Below are positions 31,760 to 41,491 of a stretch of 64,000 nt of DNA, piece after piece; the first letter of the stretch is position 1; each line of letters opens with the position of its first letter. Origin of the DNA: Pasteurellaceae bacterium (GTDB lineage Bacteria > Pseudomonadota > Gammaproteobacteria > Enterobacterales > Pasteurellaceae); the NCBI GenBank assembly GCA_900756155.1, contig CAAEJV010000033.1, positions 149,991-213,990 on the forward strand. Reading direction: 5' to 3'. The notes under the pieces are model-generated. The model did no database searches. It worked only from the letters and a program-made list of their open reading frames with translations, and was not told where the DNA came from. The position numbers and the translations under genes are program-made.

Positions 31760-33970
31760 TTACCATTGATAGCGATAAACTGCTTGAATTGCATAAGGTT
31801 TGTCGAAGTTTTTACCGTCAGCACGGCTTACTTCTAAACCAAAACGATGATTTGCAAATCCAGCATTTAAACCGACCGTACTTTCAAAACGTCCACGGCT
31901 GCTTGCAACATCAAGCGCATCCTTGTCGTAATGAATTTTACTGCTACGGTTTTTGCTAGTAATCGCATTTACTTCTGCGTAAGGTTGTAAATTCCAACCA
32001 TTACTTAATGCAAAGCCTTTCGCTACACGTAAACCAATTCGAGAATACACAGAAGATAAGCTATCTTCATTCTCTTGTGATGAAATATGTGTCCACGCTA
32101 ATTGTGCTTGCGGTGTGATTGTCCAATCGTTCGCAAGAGTAAAGCGTTTGCCTAATTCACTCGAAATCGTATAAGCGTTGTAATGGCGTTTTTCAGTGTG
32201 ATTTGAGTTAGCGTGTAAACGGTTGTATTTCACGATGTTATCTACATAAATACCGTTATCTGCAAGATAGGCTGCATACAAGCCTAGGCTGTTACTTCTT
32301 ACTTTGCCATCACCATAATGACCGTTGAAATCAACGTTAGCTTGGCTACGACCAACAAATCCACCAACACGGAGGTTATCTGTTACAGCTGCATCAGCGC
32401 CTACTTGTAAGCTATGTACGTTTTGTTTAAAGCCTAAAGTTTCACTCTCAGCAGTCGAAAGTGCGGCTAATTTTTGGCGAGAATTCACATTGCGAACCCA
32501 CACATTGCCTTTTTCACCATTTTTCACTTCACCTAGACGTTGATGGATTCCACTTAAATCATCTTCCACTAAAAGCAACTGTGCTTGGCGAAGAGAAACT
32601 TGAGCATTTGCTTCAGGTTTAAGTAATGTTTTATCTGGTAATGAAGAAAGAGTTAGGTTACTTGGTACATCAGCAGGTTTATCTGAAGTAGGAGGTGCTA
32701 CAGGAGAAGTTGGGGTAACTGCTTTTTTAGAGTTTGCTAATACCCAATTATTTCCTTCTTTTGTTAGGAAATATTGGTAAGCCCCTAAATCTACACGATT
32801 GTTTGGGTTAGTTAAGCTAAACGCCGCATTACCACCATTGGTTTCTACAAGTGTCACTTTGCCATCAGCAATATTTGCACCTTGGTTAGTTACACCAATT
32901 TTATGATTACCTTCAGCAGTGCCTTTAACAACGATTTTATCGCTTTTGTTTTCAGCAATATTCGTGTTGAGGTTGAAGGTACCTGAGCCAGTGAGGTTGC
33001 CACGAATAATGATACCTTGGTAGTTATCATTAGCTAAATTTACTACGCCATTATTAAGATCTAAATTAGTTAAGCTTGTTGTTTGAACCACGCCATCTTC
33101 ATCAGTGAAGGCTTTCGTTGTCCAATTGCTATTATTTAAGTTTAAATTGAGTGCACTGTTGCTATCGGTAGTAGTAACTCCAGAAACAGTAGAATTATTG
33201 AAGGTTAGTTGGATATTTTCTGTAATGCTCTCTGCATCATTAAATTTAACATTTTCACCACTAGCAAGCATACCTCCATTTATTGTTGAGTTATTAAAGG
33301 TCGCAGAGAAGTGACTGTTGATAACTTCGCCAACCCCAGATCTTAAAGCAATGATTCCACCTTGAGGAATTGAAACATTGGAATTATTAACGATCAATTC
33401 TGGCCGAGCTTGATTCTCCGCTTCATATACAAAAATAGAACTATCATTGTTTGATGTTACATTCACATTGTTTAATGTTAATTTACTCTTCTGATTCAGA
33501 GCAAATGCCTCTAATATGGAGTCTTGGTTGTTATCACCCATCAAGACTTTTGAGTTATGCATGGTTACCGTTGAATTATTTAACTCAAATAAATAACCAT
33601 TAGCATCTGCATTGTTAGGATTAGTAATACTATAGGTTCCACCATTGATTTCAGTTGTGGAATTAGTGATATTCATTACCACAAAAGAACTGTGTCTATT
33701 TGCTGGAATAGATAGTGAAGCATTAACATTATTTAATTGTCCGCTTGAGTTTGTCATTTTTACAGCAGAGAGAGACCCCCATTCAGGACCATTTGTTGGA
33801 CTGGTTGGATTAATCGAACATTGATTCAACACAGCTCCACTTTGTCCTGTAATAGTCACACCACTACTATTACAAGCTACGTCAGCTGCTAGCGCTGAAT
33901 TTACCAATCCAAGAGCTGCAGTGACTAAACTTATTTTAAAAGTGCGGTTAAAAATTTTATTATTTTTCAT
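31760..33970 (-). CDS. Classical autotransporter (type Va) adhesin-like protein
   Basis: A 736-residue protein with an extended signal peptide (cleavage near residue 28, ALA-A), a beta-helix passenger (about 30-410, Asn-rich repeats), a Pro/Thr linker (about 422-440), and a C-terminal 12-strand barrel domain (about 470-736) ending in Tyr-Arg-Tyr-Gln-Trp. No catalytic serine-protease motif is visible; the passenger resembles pertactin-type beta-helices. Cysteines occur only near the passenger start (ACNSS and NQCSI). Upstream lies a TATAAT inside the ilvC terminator region. A USS lies in the signal codons (33939-33947). Confidence 0.9.
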   Translation of the reverse strand: MKNNKIFNRTFKISLVTAALGLVNSALAADVACNSSGVTITGQSGAVLNQCSINPTSPTNGPEWGSLSAVKMTNSSGQLNNVNASLSIPANRHSSFVVMNITNSTTEINGGTYSITNPNNADANGYLFELNNSTVTMHNSKVLMGDNNQDSILEAFALNQKSKLTLNNVNVTSNNDSSIFVYEAENQARPELIVNNSNVSIPQGGIIALRSGVGEVINSHFSATFNNSTINGGMLASGENVKFNDAESITENIQLTFNNSTVSGVTTTDSNSALNLNLNNSNWTTKAFTDEDGVVQTTSLTNLDLNNGVVNLANDNYQGIIIRGNLTGSGTFNLNTNIAENKSDKIVVKGTAEGNHKIGVTNQGANIADGKVTLVETNGGNAAFSLTNPNNRVDLGAYQYFLTKEGNNWVLANSKKAVTPTSPVAPPTSDKPADVPSNLTLSSLPDKTLLKPEANAQVSLRQAQLLLVEDDLSGIHQRLGEVKNGEKGNVWVRNVNSRQKLAALSTAESETLGFKQNVHSLQVGADAAVTDNLRVGGFVGRSQANVDFNGHYGDGKVRSNSLGLYAAYLADNGIYVDNIVKYNRLHANSNHTEKRHYNAYTISSELGKRFTLANDWTITPQAQLAWTHISSQENEDSLSSVYSRIGLRVAKGFALSNGWNLQPYAEVNAITSKNRSSKIHYDKDALDVASSRGRFESTVGLNAGFANHRFGLEVSRADGKNFDKPYAIQAVYRYQW

Positions 33971-33984
33971 ATGAATTCCTTTGG

Positions 33985-33990
33985 ATTATA
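33985..33990 (-). promoter_or_regulatory. Perfect -10 box of the autotransporter promoter
   Basis: TATAAT on the minus strand 15 bases before the ATG, immediately after the ilvC terminator hairpin. The -35 would lie within the hairpin (TTATTC with a 16-base spacer), so it is weak. Because the gap to ilvC is only 70 bases, this or readthrough must supply transcription. Confidence 0.4.
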
Positions 33991-33993
33991 AAA

Positions 33994-34020
33994 AAGCCAA
34001 CTTATTGAATAAGTTGGCTT
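33994..34020 (-). terminator. Terminator of ilvC
   Basis: AAGCCAACTTATT and AATAAGTTGGCTT form a 13-base stem followed by T6 on the minus strand. Confidence 0.9.
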
Positions 34021-34040
34021 GAATTTTACTGATTTAATCA

Positions 34041-35522
34041 TTAACCTGCAACTGCGATACGTTTCATATCTGTCATATAACCACGTAACTCTTGACCGAT
34101 TAATTCAACCGGGTGGTTACGGATTGCATCATTTACATCGCGTAAAGTGATGTTGTCGATAGCGACTGCTGGTGTTGGTTCACCTAAATCACCTTTTTGT
34201 AAGGTTGGGATGATTTCTTTAGCAAGAATTGGCGTTGCTACGTTAGAGAATAAGTAGTTACCATATTCTGCAGTATCAGAAATTACCACGTTCATTTCGT
34301 ATAAACGCTTACGTGCGATAGTGTTAGCGATTAACGGTAATTCGTGAAGTGATTCATAATAAGCTGATTCTTCATAGATACCGCTTGCCACCATCGCATC
34401 AAAGGCTAATTCAACACCTGCTTTCACCATTGCTACCATTAATACGCCGTTATCAAAGTATTCTTGTTCAGAAATTTTGATGCCGTCTGCTTTAGGTGCG
34501 TTTTCAAAGGCAGTTTTGCCAGTTGCTTCACGCCATGCTAATAAGTCTTTATCACCGTTCGCCCAGTCAGCCATCATAGTTGCTGAGAAGTGACCGCTGA
34601 TGATGTCATCCATGTGTTTGTAATATAAGAAGCCAAGGCTTTCTTTGATTTGTTCCGCAAGTTCAAATGCACGTAATTTTGCGCTGTTTGATAAGCGATC
34701 CATCATTAATGTGATACCGCCTTGTTTTAATGCTTCAGTAATAGTTTCCCAACCGTATTGGATCAATTTACCTGCGTATGCTGGATCTTTACCGTCTGCC
34801 ACTAATTTGTCATAACATACGATAGAACCTGCTTGTAACATACCGCAAAGAATGGTTTGTTCACCCATTAAGTCAGATTTTACTTCTGCGACAAATGAAG
34901 ATTCTAATACACCTGCACGGTCACCACCGGTTGCAGCTGCCCATGCTTTCGCAATTGCCATACCTTCACCACGTGGGTCATTTGCAGGGTGAACCGCGAT
35001 TAATGTTGGTACACCGAAACCACGTTTGTATTCTTCACGCACTTCAGTACCTGGACATTTTGGTGCACTCATCACCACAGTGATGTCTTCACGGATTTGC
35101 TCACCCACTTCAACAATGTTGAAACCGTGTGAGTAACCGAATGCTGAATCTTTTTTCATTAATGGCATTACATCTGCCACAACTTTAGAGTGTTGTTTGT
35201 CTGGTGTTAAGTTGATCACTAAGTCTGCAGTTGGGATTAACTCTTGGTAAGTACCCACTTTAAAGCCGTTTTCAGTTGCACGTTGGAATGAAGCACGTTT
35301 TTCCGCAATCGCTTCAGGACGTAATGCATAAGAAATATCTAAGCCAGAGTCACGCATATTTAAACCTTGGTTTAAACCTTGCGCACCACAACCTACGATA
35401 ACGATTTTTTTGCCTTTTAAGTAGTTGCAACCGTCAGCAAATTCACTGCGGTCCATAAAACGACAACGACCTAATTGATCTAATTTTTCACGTAAATTTA
35501 ATGTGTTGAAATAGTTAGCCAT
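34041..35522 (-). CDS. ilvC: Ketol-acid reductoisomerase, class II
   Basis: The 493-residue enzyme makes dihydroxy-isovalerate and dihydroxy-methylvalerate in valine and isoleucine synthesis. It has the NADPH fold (VGCGAQGLNQGLNMRDSG) and the long class II C-terminal region, duplicated KARI domain. Divergent from ilvY with 162 bases between, as in E. coli. An IlvC substrate (acetolactate) is the ilvY coactivator. Full length. Confidence 0.96.
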   Translation of the reverse strand: MANYFNTLNLREKLDQLGRCRFMDRSEFADGCNYLKGKKIVIVGCGAQGLNQGLNMRDSGLDISYALRPEAIAEKRASFQRATENGFKVGTYQELIPTADLVINLTPDKQHSKVVADVMPLMKKDSAFGYSHGFNIVEVGEQIREDITVVMSAPKCPGTEVREEYKRGFGVPTLIAVHPANDPRGEGMAIAKAWAAATGGDRAGVLESSFVAEVKSDLMGEQTILCGMLQAGSIVCYDKLVADGKDPAYAGKLIQYGWETITEALKQGGITLMMDRLSNSAKLRAFELAEQIKESLGFLYYKHMDDIISGHFSATMMADWANGDKDLLAWREATGKTAFENAPKADGIKISEQEYFDNGVLMVAMVKAGVELAFDAMVASGIYEESAYYESLHELPLIANTIARKRLYEMNVVISDTAEYGNYLFSNVATPILAKEIIPTLQKGDLGEPTPAVAIDNITLRDVNDAIRNHPVELIGQELRGYMTDMKRIAVAG

Positions 35523-35645
35523 TTTTCATCCTTTCTATGATGTTGATTAATGTGTATGAGGTTGTGTTTGAATATAGTTTTTTGTTGTGAAGTGGATTAT
35601 AAGGTTTTTAGTCGTTGCGTAAAGTGATATTATTTGCACTTAGTG

Positions 35646-35660
35646 TTGCAATTTTTGCAA
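35646..35660. promoter_or_regulatory. Candidate IlvY operator
   Basis: TTGCAA repeated with a three-base spacer (35646-35651 and 35655-35660) in the ilvC-ilvY divergent region; TTGCAA is self-complementary, so the 15-mer is a palindrome. LysR-type activators bind such sites. The IlvY assignment is inference from position. Confidence 0.5.
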
Positions 35661-35684
35661 TGTAATCTGCTTTTAACGATACAT

Positions 35685-36563
35685 ATGAACTTTCAAGACC
35701 TCCAAATATTTCTTCATCTTGCTGATACACAAAATTTTGCTAAAACCGCTACGCAAAATTATATGTCACCCTCTACGCTCTCACGCCAAATTCAACGCAT
35801 GGAAGAGGAGTTAGAACAACCTTTATTTATTCGTGATAATCGACAAGTGCGCTTAACCGAACAAGGCGAGAAATTTCTGCAATTTGCGAAAACAGAATGG
35901 CAAAACTGGCAGCAGTTTAAGCGCCAACTGCGAGATAATTCAGCGGAATTAAGCGGAGAGTTGCGCTTATTTTGTTCAGTTACCGCTTCATATAGCCACT
36001 TACCACAGGTGTTAGCCAAATTTCGTTCACGTTATCCGAAAGTTGAAATCCAACTGACGACTGGTGACCCAGCCTCTGCAGTGCAATTTATTCAATCAGA
36101 ACAAGTAGATCTCGCTTTGGCGGGGAAACCCAACAATCTACCGACAGGATTGGAATTTTATAAGATTGATGACATTTCCCTTTCATTAATTGCCCCACGA
36201 GTGGCTTGTTTAGCGACACAATTATTACAGGAAGAACCCATCAACTGGCAACAAATGCCTTTCATTTTGCCGTTAGATGGAATGGCACGGCAGCGTATTG
36301 AACAATGGTTACGTAGCAAACACATTAAACATCCCAAAATTTATGCCACCGTAGCAGGTCATGAAGGCATTGTGCCAATGGTGGCACTTGGTTTTGGACT
36401 AGCAATGTTGCCGGATGTCGTGATTGATAATAACCCGATGTCAAAAGACGTGTCTCGTTTAAATTTAGACAATCCCGTCGAGGCGTTTGATTTAGGTGTT
36501 TGTGTGCAAAAAAGAAATTTAGCGAACCCCCTAATTCGTGCATTTTGGGAGATGTTAGACTAA
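35685..36563 (+). CDS. ilvY: LysR-type activator of ilvC
   Basis: The 292-residue regulator has an N-terminal winged HTH (about 3-61: FLHLADTQNFAKTATQNYMSPSTLSRQI) and a LysR effector domain (about 90-290). Divergence from ilvC and similarity to E. coli IlvY fix the name; it activates ilvC when acetolactate or acetohydroxybutyrate is present. ATG at 35685 starts a typical LysR N-terminus; the frame could begin at 35634, but that adds 17 hydrophobic residues. Confidence 0.9.
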   Translation: MNFQDLQIFLHLADTQNFAKTATQNYMSPSTLSRQIQRMEEELEQPLFIRDNRQVRLTEQGEKFLQFAKTEWQNWQQFKRQLRDNSAELSGELRLFCSVTASYSHLPQVLAKFRSRYPKVEIQLTTGDPASAVQFIQSEQVDLALAGKPNNLPTGLEFYKIDDISLSLIAPRVACLATQLLQEEPINWQQMPFILPLDGMARQRIEQWLRSKHIKHPKIYATVAGHEGIVPMVALGFGLAMLPDVVIDNNPMSKDVSRLNLDNPVEAFDLGVCVQKRNLANPLIRAFWEMLD

Positions 36564-36595
36564 AATAATAAGCCGAATTAACCTAAGGATTTATT

Positions 36596-37483
36596 ATGTT
36601 AAGAGGCATACTTATTTCACTTTTAGCCTCGCTTTTATTTGGCTATATGTATTATTTTTCCACGTTGCTGAAACCGCTCAGTGGCACGGATATTTTCGGC
36701 TATCGAATGCTGTTTACATTCCCTTTCGTTGCCCTTTCCGTCATCATGTTTAAACAAAAGCAGGCATTGGCAGAGCATTTAAAACGCATTAAAAAACAAC
36801 CGCTCTTTGCCCTTTCCTATATTATTTGTGGCGCATTAATGGGTTATCAAATGTGGCTCTTTTTGTGGGCCCCCAATAATGGTAGCTCCTTAAGTGTTTC
36901 TTTCGGTTATTTATTATTGCCAATTGTGATGGTGGCTGCAGGACGGATCATTTTTAAAGAGCGAATTTCAACATTGAAATTCATTGCGGTGTTAATTGCA
37001 GCAATCGGAGTGATTTCTAACATCATTTTAAAAGGCGGGTTATCTTGGGAAGCCATTGTTATCTGTATGGGTTATACCACTTACTTCTCGATACGAAAAG
37101 CTTTAAAAAATACCGATCTTGGTGCCTTTTGCTTAGAAATGATCGCATTATTGCCGGTTAGCGTTTACTTTGCTCTTCAAACCGATTTTGCCATCGTACA
37201 GGAATCAAATCCTAACATTTGGGGATTGTTGGTATTGCTCGGACTCATTAGTGGCTCTGCATTGATTGCTTACGTGATCGCCAGCAATATGCTGCCGATG
37301 AATTTGCTCGGCCTTCTAGGCTATGTTGAAACCATTTTGATGGTGATTATTTCATTTTTAATTGGAGAGGAAATGGATGCGGACAGTTATCCGTTATTCA
37401 TTTGTTTAGTACTGGCGATGAGCCTGATTATTTTTGATGGCGTGTATAAACAGCGCGCTAAGGGAACAAACCATGTCGTTTAA
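36596..37483 (+). CDS. rarD: RarD protein, EamA/DMT-family permease
   Basis: The 295-residue membrane protein has about ten hydrophobic segments arranged as two EamA halves, with the RarD features GYMYYFSTLLKPLSGTDIFGYR near the start and SVSFGYLLLPIVMV. Substrate is unknown, although named after chloramphenicol sensitivity. It overlaps glpE by 11 bases, so the two are one transcript. Confidence 0.88.
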   Translation: MLRGILISLLASLLFGYMYYFSTLLKPLSGTDIFGYRMLFTFPFVALSVIMFKQKQALAEHLKRIKKQPLFALSYIICGALMGYQMWLFLWAPNNGSSLSVSFGYLLLPIVMVAAGRIIFKERISTLKFIAVLIAAIGVISNIILKGGLSWEAIVICMGYTTYFSIRKALKNTDLGAFCLEMIALLPVSVYFALQTDFAIVQESNPNIWGLLVLLGLISGSALIAYVIASNMLPMNLLGLLGYVETILMVIISFLIGEEMDADSYPLFICLVLAMSLIIFDGVYKQRAKGTNHVV

Positions 37484-37790
37484 AGAAATTAGTCCGGAAC
37501 AAGCTTGGGAGATGGTGCAAAATGGCGCCATCCTTGCTGATGTTCGGGACCCTCAACGTTTTACCTATTCTCATGCGAAAGGGGCGTTTCATTTAACTAA
37601 CCAAAGCTTTTTACAATTTGAAGAACTGGTGGATTTTGACACCCCGATTATCGTGAGTTGTTATCATGGCGTAAGCAGTCGAAATGTGGCGACTTTCCTC
37701 GTTGAACAAGGCTATGAAAATGTGTTTAGTGTCATTGGCGGGTTTGATGGTTGGGAGAAAGCGGGTTTACCGATAGAAACGGCTTATTAA
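37473..37790 (+). CDS. glpE: Thiosulfate sulfurtransferase GlpE (rhodanese)
   Basis: The 105-residue single-domain rhodanese transfers sulfur from thiosulfate to cyanide or a protein thiol. Active cysteine lies in IIVSCYHGVSSRNVA (about residue 65). ATG 37473 follows AAGGGAAC and gives the standard MSFKEISPEQAW start; an earlier in-frame start at 37434 is inside rarD. Confidence 0.93.
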   Translation: MSFKEISPEQAWEMVQNGAILADVRDPQRFTYSHAKGAFHLTNQSFLQFEELVDFDTPIIVSCYHGVSSRNVATFLVEQGYENVFSVIGGFDGWEKAGLPIETAY

Positions 37791-37803
37791 TATTTTTTGA
37801 TTT

Positions 37804-37830
37804 AAAGTGCGGTGAAATTTACCGCACTTT
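37804..37830. terminator. USS-pair terminator after glpE
   Basis: AAAGTGCGGT and ACCGCACTTT form a ten-base stem with a 7-nt loop and T6, between convergent glpE and the luciferase-like gene. Confidence 0.9.
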
Positions 37831-37845
37831 TTTATTTTTGTCTCA

Positions 37846-38883
37846 CTATTGCTTATCTACAATCGCTTTCAACATCGTGTAAGATTGAGCTTGTTTTTGT
37901 TCATCAAAAATATAGCTCACCGCCATAATTTCATCAAAATGCACCCGTTCACGCAATTGCTTGAGTTGAAATTCCACGCTTTCAGGACTACCGATAAGTG
38001 AACAAGCGGTCATTTGTTCCACAATTGCACGTTCTTGGTTGTAAATCGGGATTTCCTCGAAATCGACCGGTCCAAAGTGCGGTTTATTTTGGGCGTGCAT
38101 TTGAGCTTTCCAAACATCTTCTTCTGATGCCATCGGTGGTTGTAAATTTTGTTGCGCGTTAGTCACCACGTTTAAGAAAAATAGTGTTTGTGTTGTCGCC
38201 AGTTGTCTTGCTTCTTTATCGGTTTCGGCAACGATCGCATTCACACCTAAGATGACATAAGGCTCAGCAAGATAGGTCGAAGGCTTGAAGTTTTTGCGGT
38301 AAATCTCCACTGCCATTTCCATCATGCGTGGTGCAAAGTGTGAAGCAAAGGCATAAGGTAAGCCAAGTTCTGCCGCAAGATAGGCACTTTCAGTGCTCGA
38401 TCCTAAAATATAAAACGGTATATTCAAGCCGGCAGAAGGATATGCAGAAACAGGGTTACAATCTTTAAAGTAACCGCGAAGTTCCGCAATTTCTGCAGGG
38501 AAATCTAGGCTGTTTCGTCCACGACGAAGAGCTGCAGCCGTTTGCATATCAGTTCCTGGCGCACGCCCTAAACCGAGTTCAACACGGTTTGGATAAAGCG
38601 TCTCCAGTGTGCCATATTGCTCTGCTACCACATAAGGCGAATGATTCGGTAACATCACGCCACCCGAACCAACACGTAAGGTTTTCGTATTGGCTAGTGT
38701 ATGCTGAATTAAAAGTGCGGTCGCTGAACTCACCAAGTTTTTCATATTATGATGCTCAGCAATCCAATAACGCTCAATGCCAATGTTTTCAGCATGTTTT
38801 GCAAGATTTACCATAGACTCAACGGCTTGCAAATAAGTTTGCCCTTCACGAACGGGGGCGAGATTAAGAATAGAGAGCTTCAT
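37846..38883 (-). CDS. Luciferase-like FMN monooxygenase (YhbW type)
   Basis: The 345-residue protein has a bacterial-luciferase-type TIM barrel: RYWIAEHHNMKN, GSGGVMLPNHSPYVVAEQ, RVELGLGRAPGTD and LGLPYAFASHFAPR match E. coli YhbW closely. It probably uses FMNH2 from a separate reductase to oxidise an unknown small molecule. No neighbour hints at a substrate. Two USS lie in the gene (38075 and 38709). Confidence 0.85.
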   Translation of the reverse strand: MKLSILNLAPVREGQTYLQAVESMVNLAKHAENIGIERYWIAEHHNMKNLVSSATALLIQHTLANTKTLRVGSGGVMLPNHSPYVVAEQYGTLETLYPNRVELGLGRAPGTDMQTAAALRRGRNSLDFPAEIAELRGYFKDCNPVSAYPSAGLNIPFYILGSSTESAYLAAELGLPYAFASHFAPRMMEMAVEIYRKNFKPSTYLAEPYVILGVNAIVAETDKEARQLATTQTLFFLNVVTNAQQNLQPPMASEEDVWKAQMHAQNKPHFGPVDFEEIPIYNQERAIVEQMTACSLIGSPESVEFQLKQLRERVHFDEIMAVSYIFDEQKQAQSYTMLKAIVDKQ

Positions 38884-39022
38884 TTTATTTCCTCATGATA
38901 GATTTGTTGAGCATTATTATACGTGTTTTTTCTGGCAGAAATATCGATAAAATTGGAATAGGCTGTTTCGAGAAAAGGAAAAATATTGCAAAATAGGCAC
39001 AAATTCAGATGTATTCGAAAAA

Positions 39023-40939
39023 ATGATTGTATTTAATAATATTTCCCTAAAGCGCGGGCAAACCGAATTGCTCGAGAATGCCACAGCAACTATCAATCCG
39101 AAACAAAAAGTCGGTTTGGTGGGCAAGAATGGTTGCGGTAAGTCGTCTCTTTTTGCTCTATTAAAAAAAGAATTAACGCCAGAGGGCGGCGAGGTCACTT
39201 ATCCATCCAACTGGCGGGTATCTTGGGTGAATCAAGAAACGCCAGCATTGGATATTCCCGCTATTGATTATGTGATTCAAGGGGATCGCGAATATTGCCG
39301 TTTGCAGCAGGAACTAAACGAAGCCAATGAGCGTAATGATGGTCATGCAATTGCGCGCATTCACGGGCAATTAGAAACCTTAGATGCTTGGACAATTCAA
39401 TCTCGCGCGGCTTCCTTATTACATGGTTTGGGCTTCAGCCAAGACGAAATCGCTCAACCGGTGAAATCCTTCTCCGGTGGTTGGCGGATGCGCTTGAATT
39501 TGGCGCAGGCATTGCTTTGTCCATCGGATTTATTATTACTGGATGAGCCAACCAACCATTTGGATTTGGATGCGGTTATTTGGTTAGAACGGTGGTTAGT
39601 ACAATATCAAGGTACTTTGGTATTAATTTCCCACGACCGTGATTTTCTCGATCCGATTGTGACAAAAATCCTTCATATCGAAAATCAGAAGCTCAACGAA
39701 TACACGGGCGATTATTCTTCCTTTGAAGTGCAACGGGCAACCAAATTGGCACAACAAACGGCCATGTATCGTCAGCAACAACAAAAGATATCTCATTTAC
39801 AAAAGTATATCGATCGATTTAAAGCCAAAGCAACCAAAGCCAAACAAGCACAAAGCCGTATGAAAGCCTTAGAGCGCATGGAACTGATTGCACCGGCTTA
39901 TGTGGATAATCCTTTTACCTTTGAATTTCGTCCACCACAATCCTTGCCAAATCCCTTGGTGATGATTGAACAGGCGAGCGCAGGTTATGGTAACGGTGAA
40001 AGTGCAGTAGAAATTTTAAGTAAAATTAAGCTGAATTTAGTGCCGGGTTCGCGCATTGGTTTGCTCGGGAAAAACGGTGCAGGGAAATCAACCTTAATTA
40101 AATTATTAGCGGGAGAGCTCACCGCTCTTTCCGGTACGGTGCAATTAGCTAAAGGCGTGCAACTCGGTTATTTTGCTCAGCATCAGCTCGATACGCTACG
40201 TGCAGATGAATCTGCTCTCTGGCATATGCAAAAACTCGCACCGGAGCAAACGGAGCAACAGGTACGGGATTATCTCGGGAGTTTTGCATTCCATGGTGAC
40301 AAAGTTAATCAAGCGGTGAAATCTTTTTCCGGTGGAGAAAAAGCCCGTTTGGTGCTTGCACTGATTGTTTGGCAACGTCCAAACTTATTACTACTCGATG
40401 AACCAACTAACCATTTAGATTTGGATATGCGTCAGGCATTAACCGAAGCGCTGGTGGATTACGAAGGCTCTTTGGTGGTGGTTTCTCACGATCGTCACTT
40501 ACTACGCAATACCGTGGAGGAATTCTATTTGGTCCACGATAAAAAAGTGGAAGAATTCAAAGGCGATTTAGAGGATTATCAAAAGTGGCTGAATGAACAA
40601 AATAGTGCGCCAGAAAATAAATCCTCGGAGAAAAATGACGACAATGAAAATTCCATGCAAAATCGCAAGGAACAAAAACGTCGCGAGGCTGAATTGCGCC
40701 AACAAACTGCACCTCTTCGCAAACAAATCTCTCAATTGGAGGAAAAAATGAATAAGCATGCCTCCAAACTTGCGGAGATTGAAAACCAATTGGCAGATTC
40801 CGAACTATACAGTGCAGAAAATAAACAAAAATTGACCGCACTTTTGGCACAGCAAGTAGAGGTGAAGAAAGCATTGGAAGAAGTCGAAATGGATTGGTTA
40901 GCGGCCCAGGAAGAATTGGAAGCAATGCTACAAGCATAG
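39023..40939 (+). CDS. yheS: ABC-F ATPase YheS
   Basis: The 638-residue soluble protein has two ABC domains (Walker A GKNGCGKSS about 33-41 and GKNGAGKST about 350; signatures SFSGGWRMRL and SFSGGEKARL), an arm linker and a charged C-terminal coiled coil (about 535-630). ABC-F proteins act on the ribosome in translation; YheS has this C-terminal extension. First gene of a likely operon, nine bases before yrdD. No strong ribosome-binding site before ATG 39023. Confidence 0.92.
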   Translation: MIVFNNISLKRGQTELLENATATINPKQKVGLVGKNGCGKSSLFALLKKELTPEGGEVTYPSNWRVSWVNQETPALDIPAIDYVIQGDREYCRLQQELNEANERNDGHAIARIHGQLETLDAWTIQSRAASLLHGLGFSQDEIAQPVKSFSGGWRMRLNLAQALLCPSDLLLLDEPTNHLDLDAVIWLERWLVQYQGTLVLISHDRDFLDPIVTKILHIENQKLNEYTGDYSSFEVQRATKLAQQTAMYRQQQQKISHLQKYIDRFKAKATKAKQAQSRMKALERMELIAPAYVDNPFTFEFRPPQSLPNPLVMIEQASAGYGNGESAVEILSKIKLNLVPGSRIGLLGKNGAGKSTLIKLLAGELTALSGTVQLAKGVQLGYFAQHQLDTLRADESALWHMQKLAPEQTEQQVRDYLGSFAFHGDKVNQAVKSFSGGEKARLVLALIVWQRPNLLLLDEPTNHLDLDMRQALTEALVDYEGSLVVVSHDRHLLRNTVEEFYLVHDKKVEEFKGDLEDYQKWLNEQNSAPENKSSEKNDDNENSMQNRKEQKRREAELRQQTAPLRKQISQLEEKMNKHASKLAEIENQLADSELYSAENKQKLTALLAQQVEVKKALEEVEMDWLAAQEELEAMLQA

Positions 40940-40948
40940 GGACAGCGT

Positions 40949-41491
40949 ATGAGTCAAAGTCTTTTCCAACACACAAAACACGAAGAATATTGCCCACAAT
41001 GCGGCGCGCCTTTACAAATGAAACAGGGTAAAAAAGGACTGTTTTTAGGTTGTTCGGCATATCCTGCCTGTGATTATTTGCGTCCTTTGCATAAGGTGGA
41101 ATATAAGGTGTTGAAAGAGCTTGATGAAACCTGTCCGCAATGTGGCAACCCACTCCAACTCAAACAAGGTGCCTTTGGCATGTTTATTGGCTGCAGCCAT
41201 TATCCCGATTGTGATTTTGTGGTGCATGAGCAACAGGATGAAGAACAATCCATTGACTGCCCAGAGTGCCATAAAGGGCATTTAGTTGCTCGTCGCGGAC
41301 GACAAGGGAAAATCTTTTATGGCTGCGATAACTTTCCCCATTGCAAATTTTCCTTGCCCGCAAAACCCTATGCTATTCCTTGTCCACAATGCCATTTTCC
41401 ACTAGCACTATTAAAAAGTGAAAATGCCGAACACCAAGTGTGGCAATGTGCAAATAAAAGCTGTCGATATATTTTTGAGAACGAAAAATGA
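40949..41491 (+). CDS. yrdD: Topoisomerase-type C4 zinc-ribbon protein (YrdD)
   Basis: The 180-residue product holds four zinc ribbons of the TopoI C-terminal type: CPQCGAPL...GCSAYPACDY, CPQCGNPL...GCSHYPDCDF, CPECHKGH...GCDNFPHCKF and CPQCHFPL...CANKSCRY. It likely binds single-stranded DNA or RNA, but the role is unknown. As in E. coli, it precedes tsaC and overlaps it by four bases. Confidence 0.9.
   Translation: MSQSLFQHTKHEEYCPQCGAPLQMKQGKKGLFLGCSAYPACDYLRPLHKVEYKVLKELDETCPQCGNPLQLKQGAFGMFIGCSHYPDCDFVVHEQQDEEQSIDCPECHKGHLVARRGRQGKIFYGCDNFPHCKFSLPAKPYAIPCPQCHFPLALLKSENAEHQVWQCANKSCRYIFENEK

Noticed and set aside
40557..41153. 198-codon minus-strand frame
   Set aside because: Antisense shadow of yheS and yrdD, which have strong family motifs on the plus strand.
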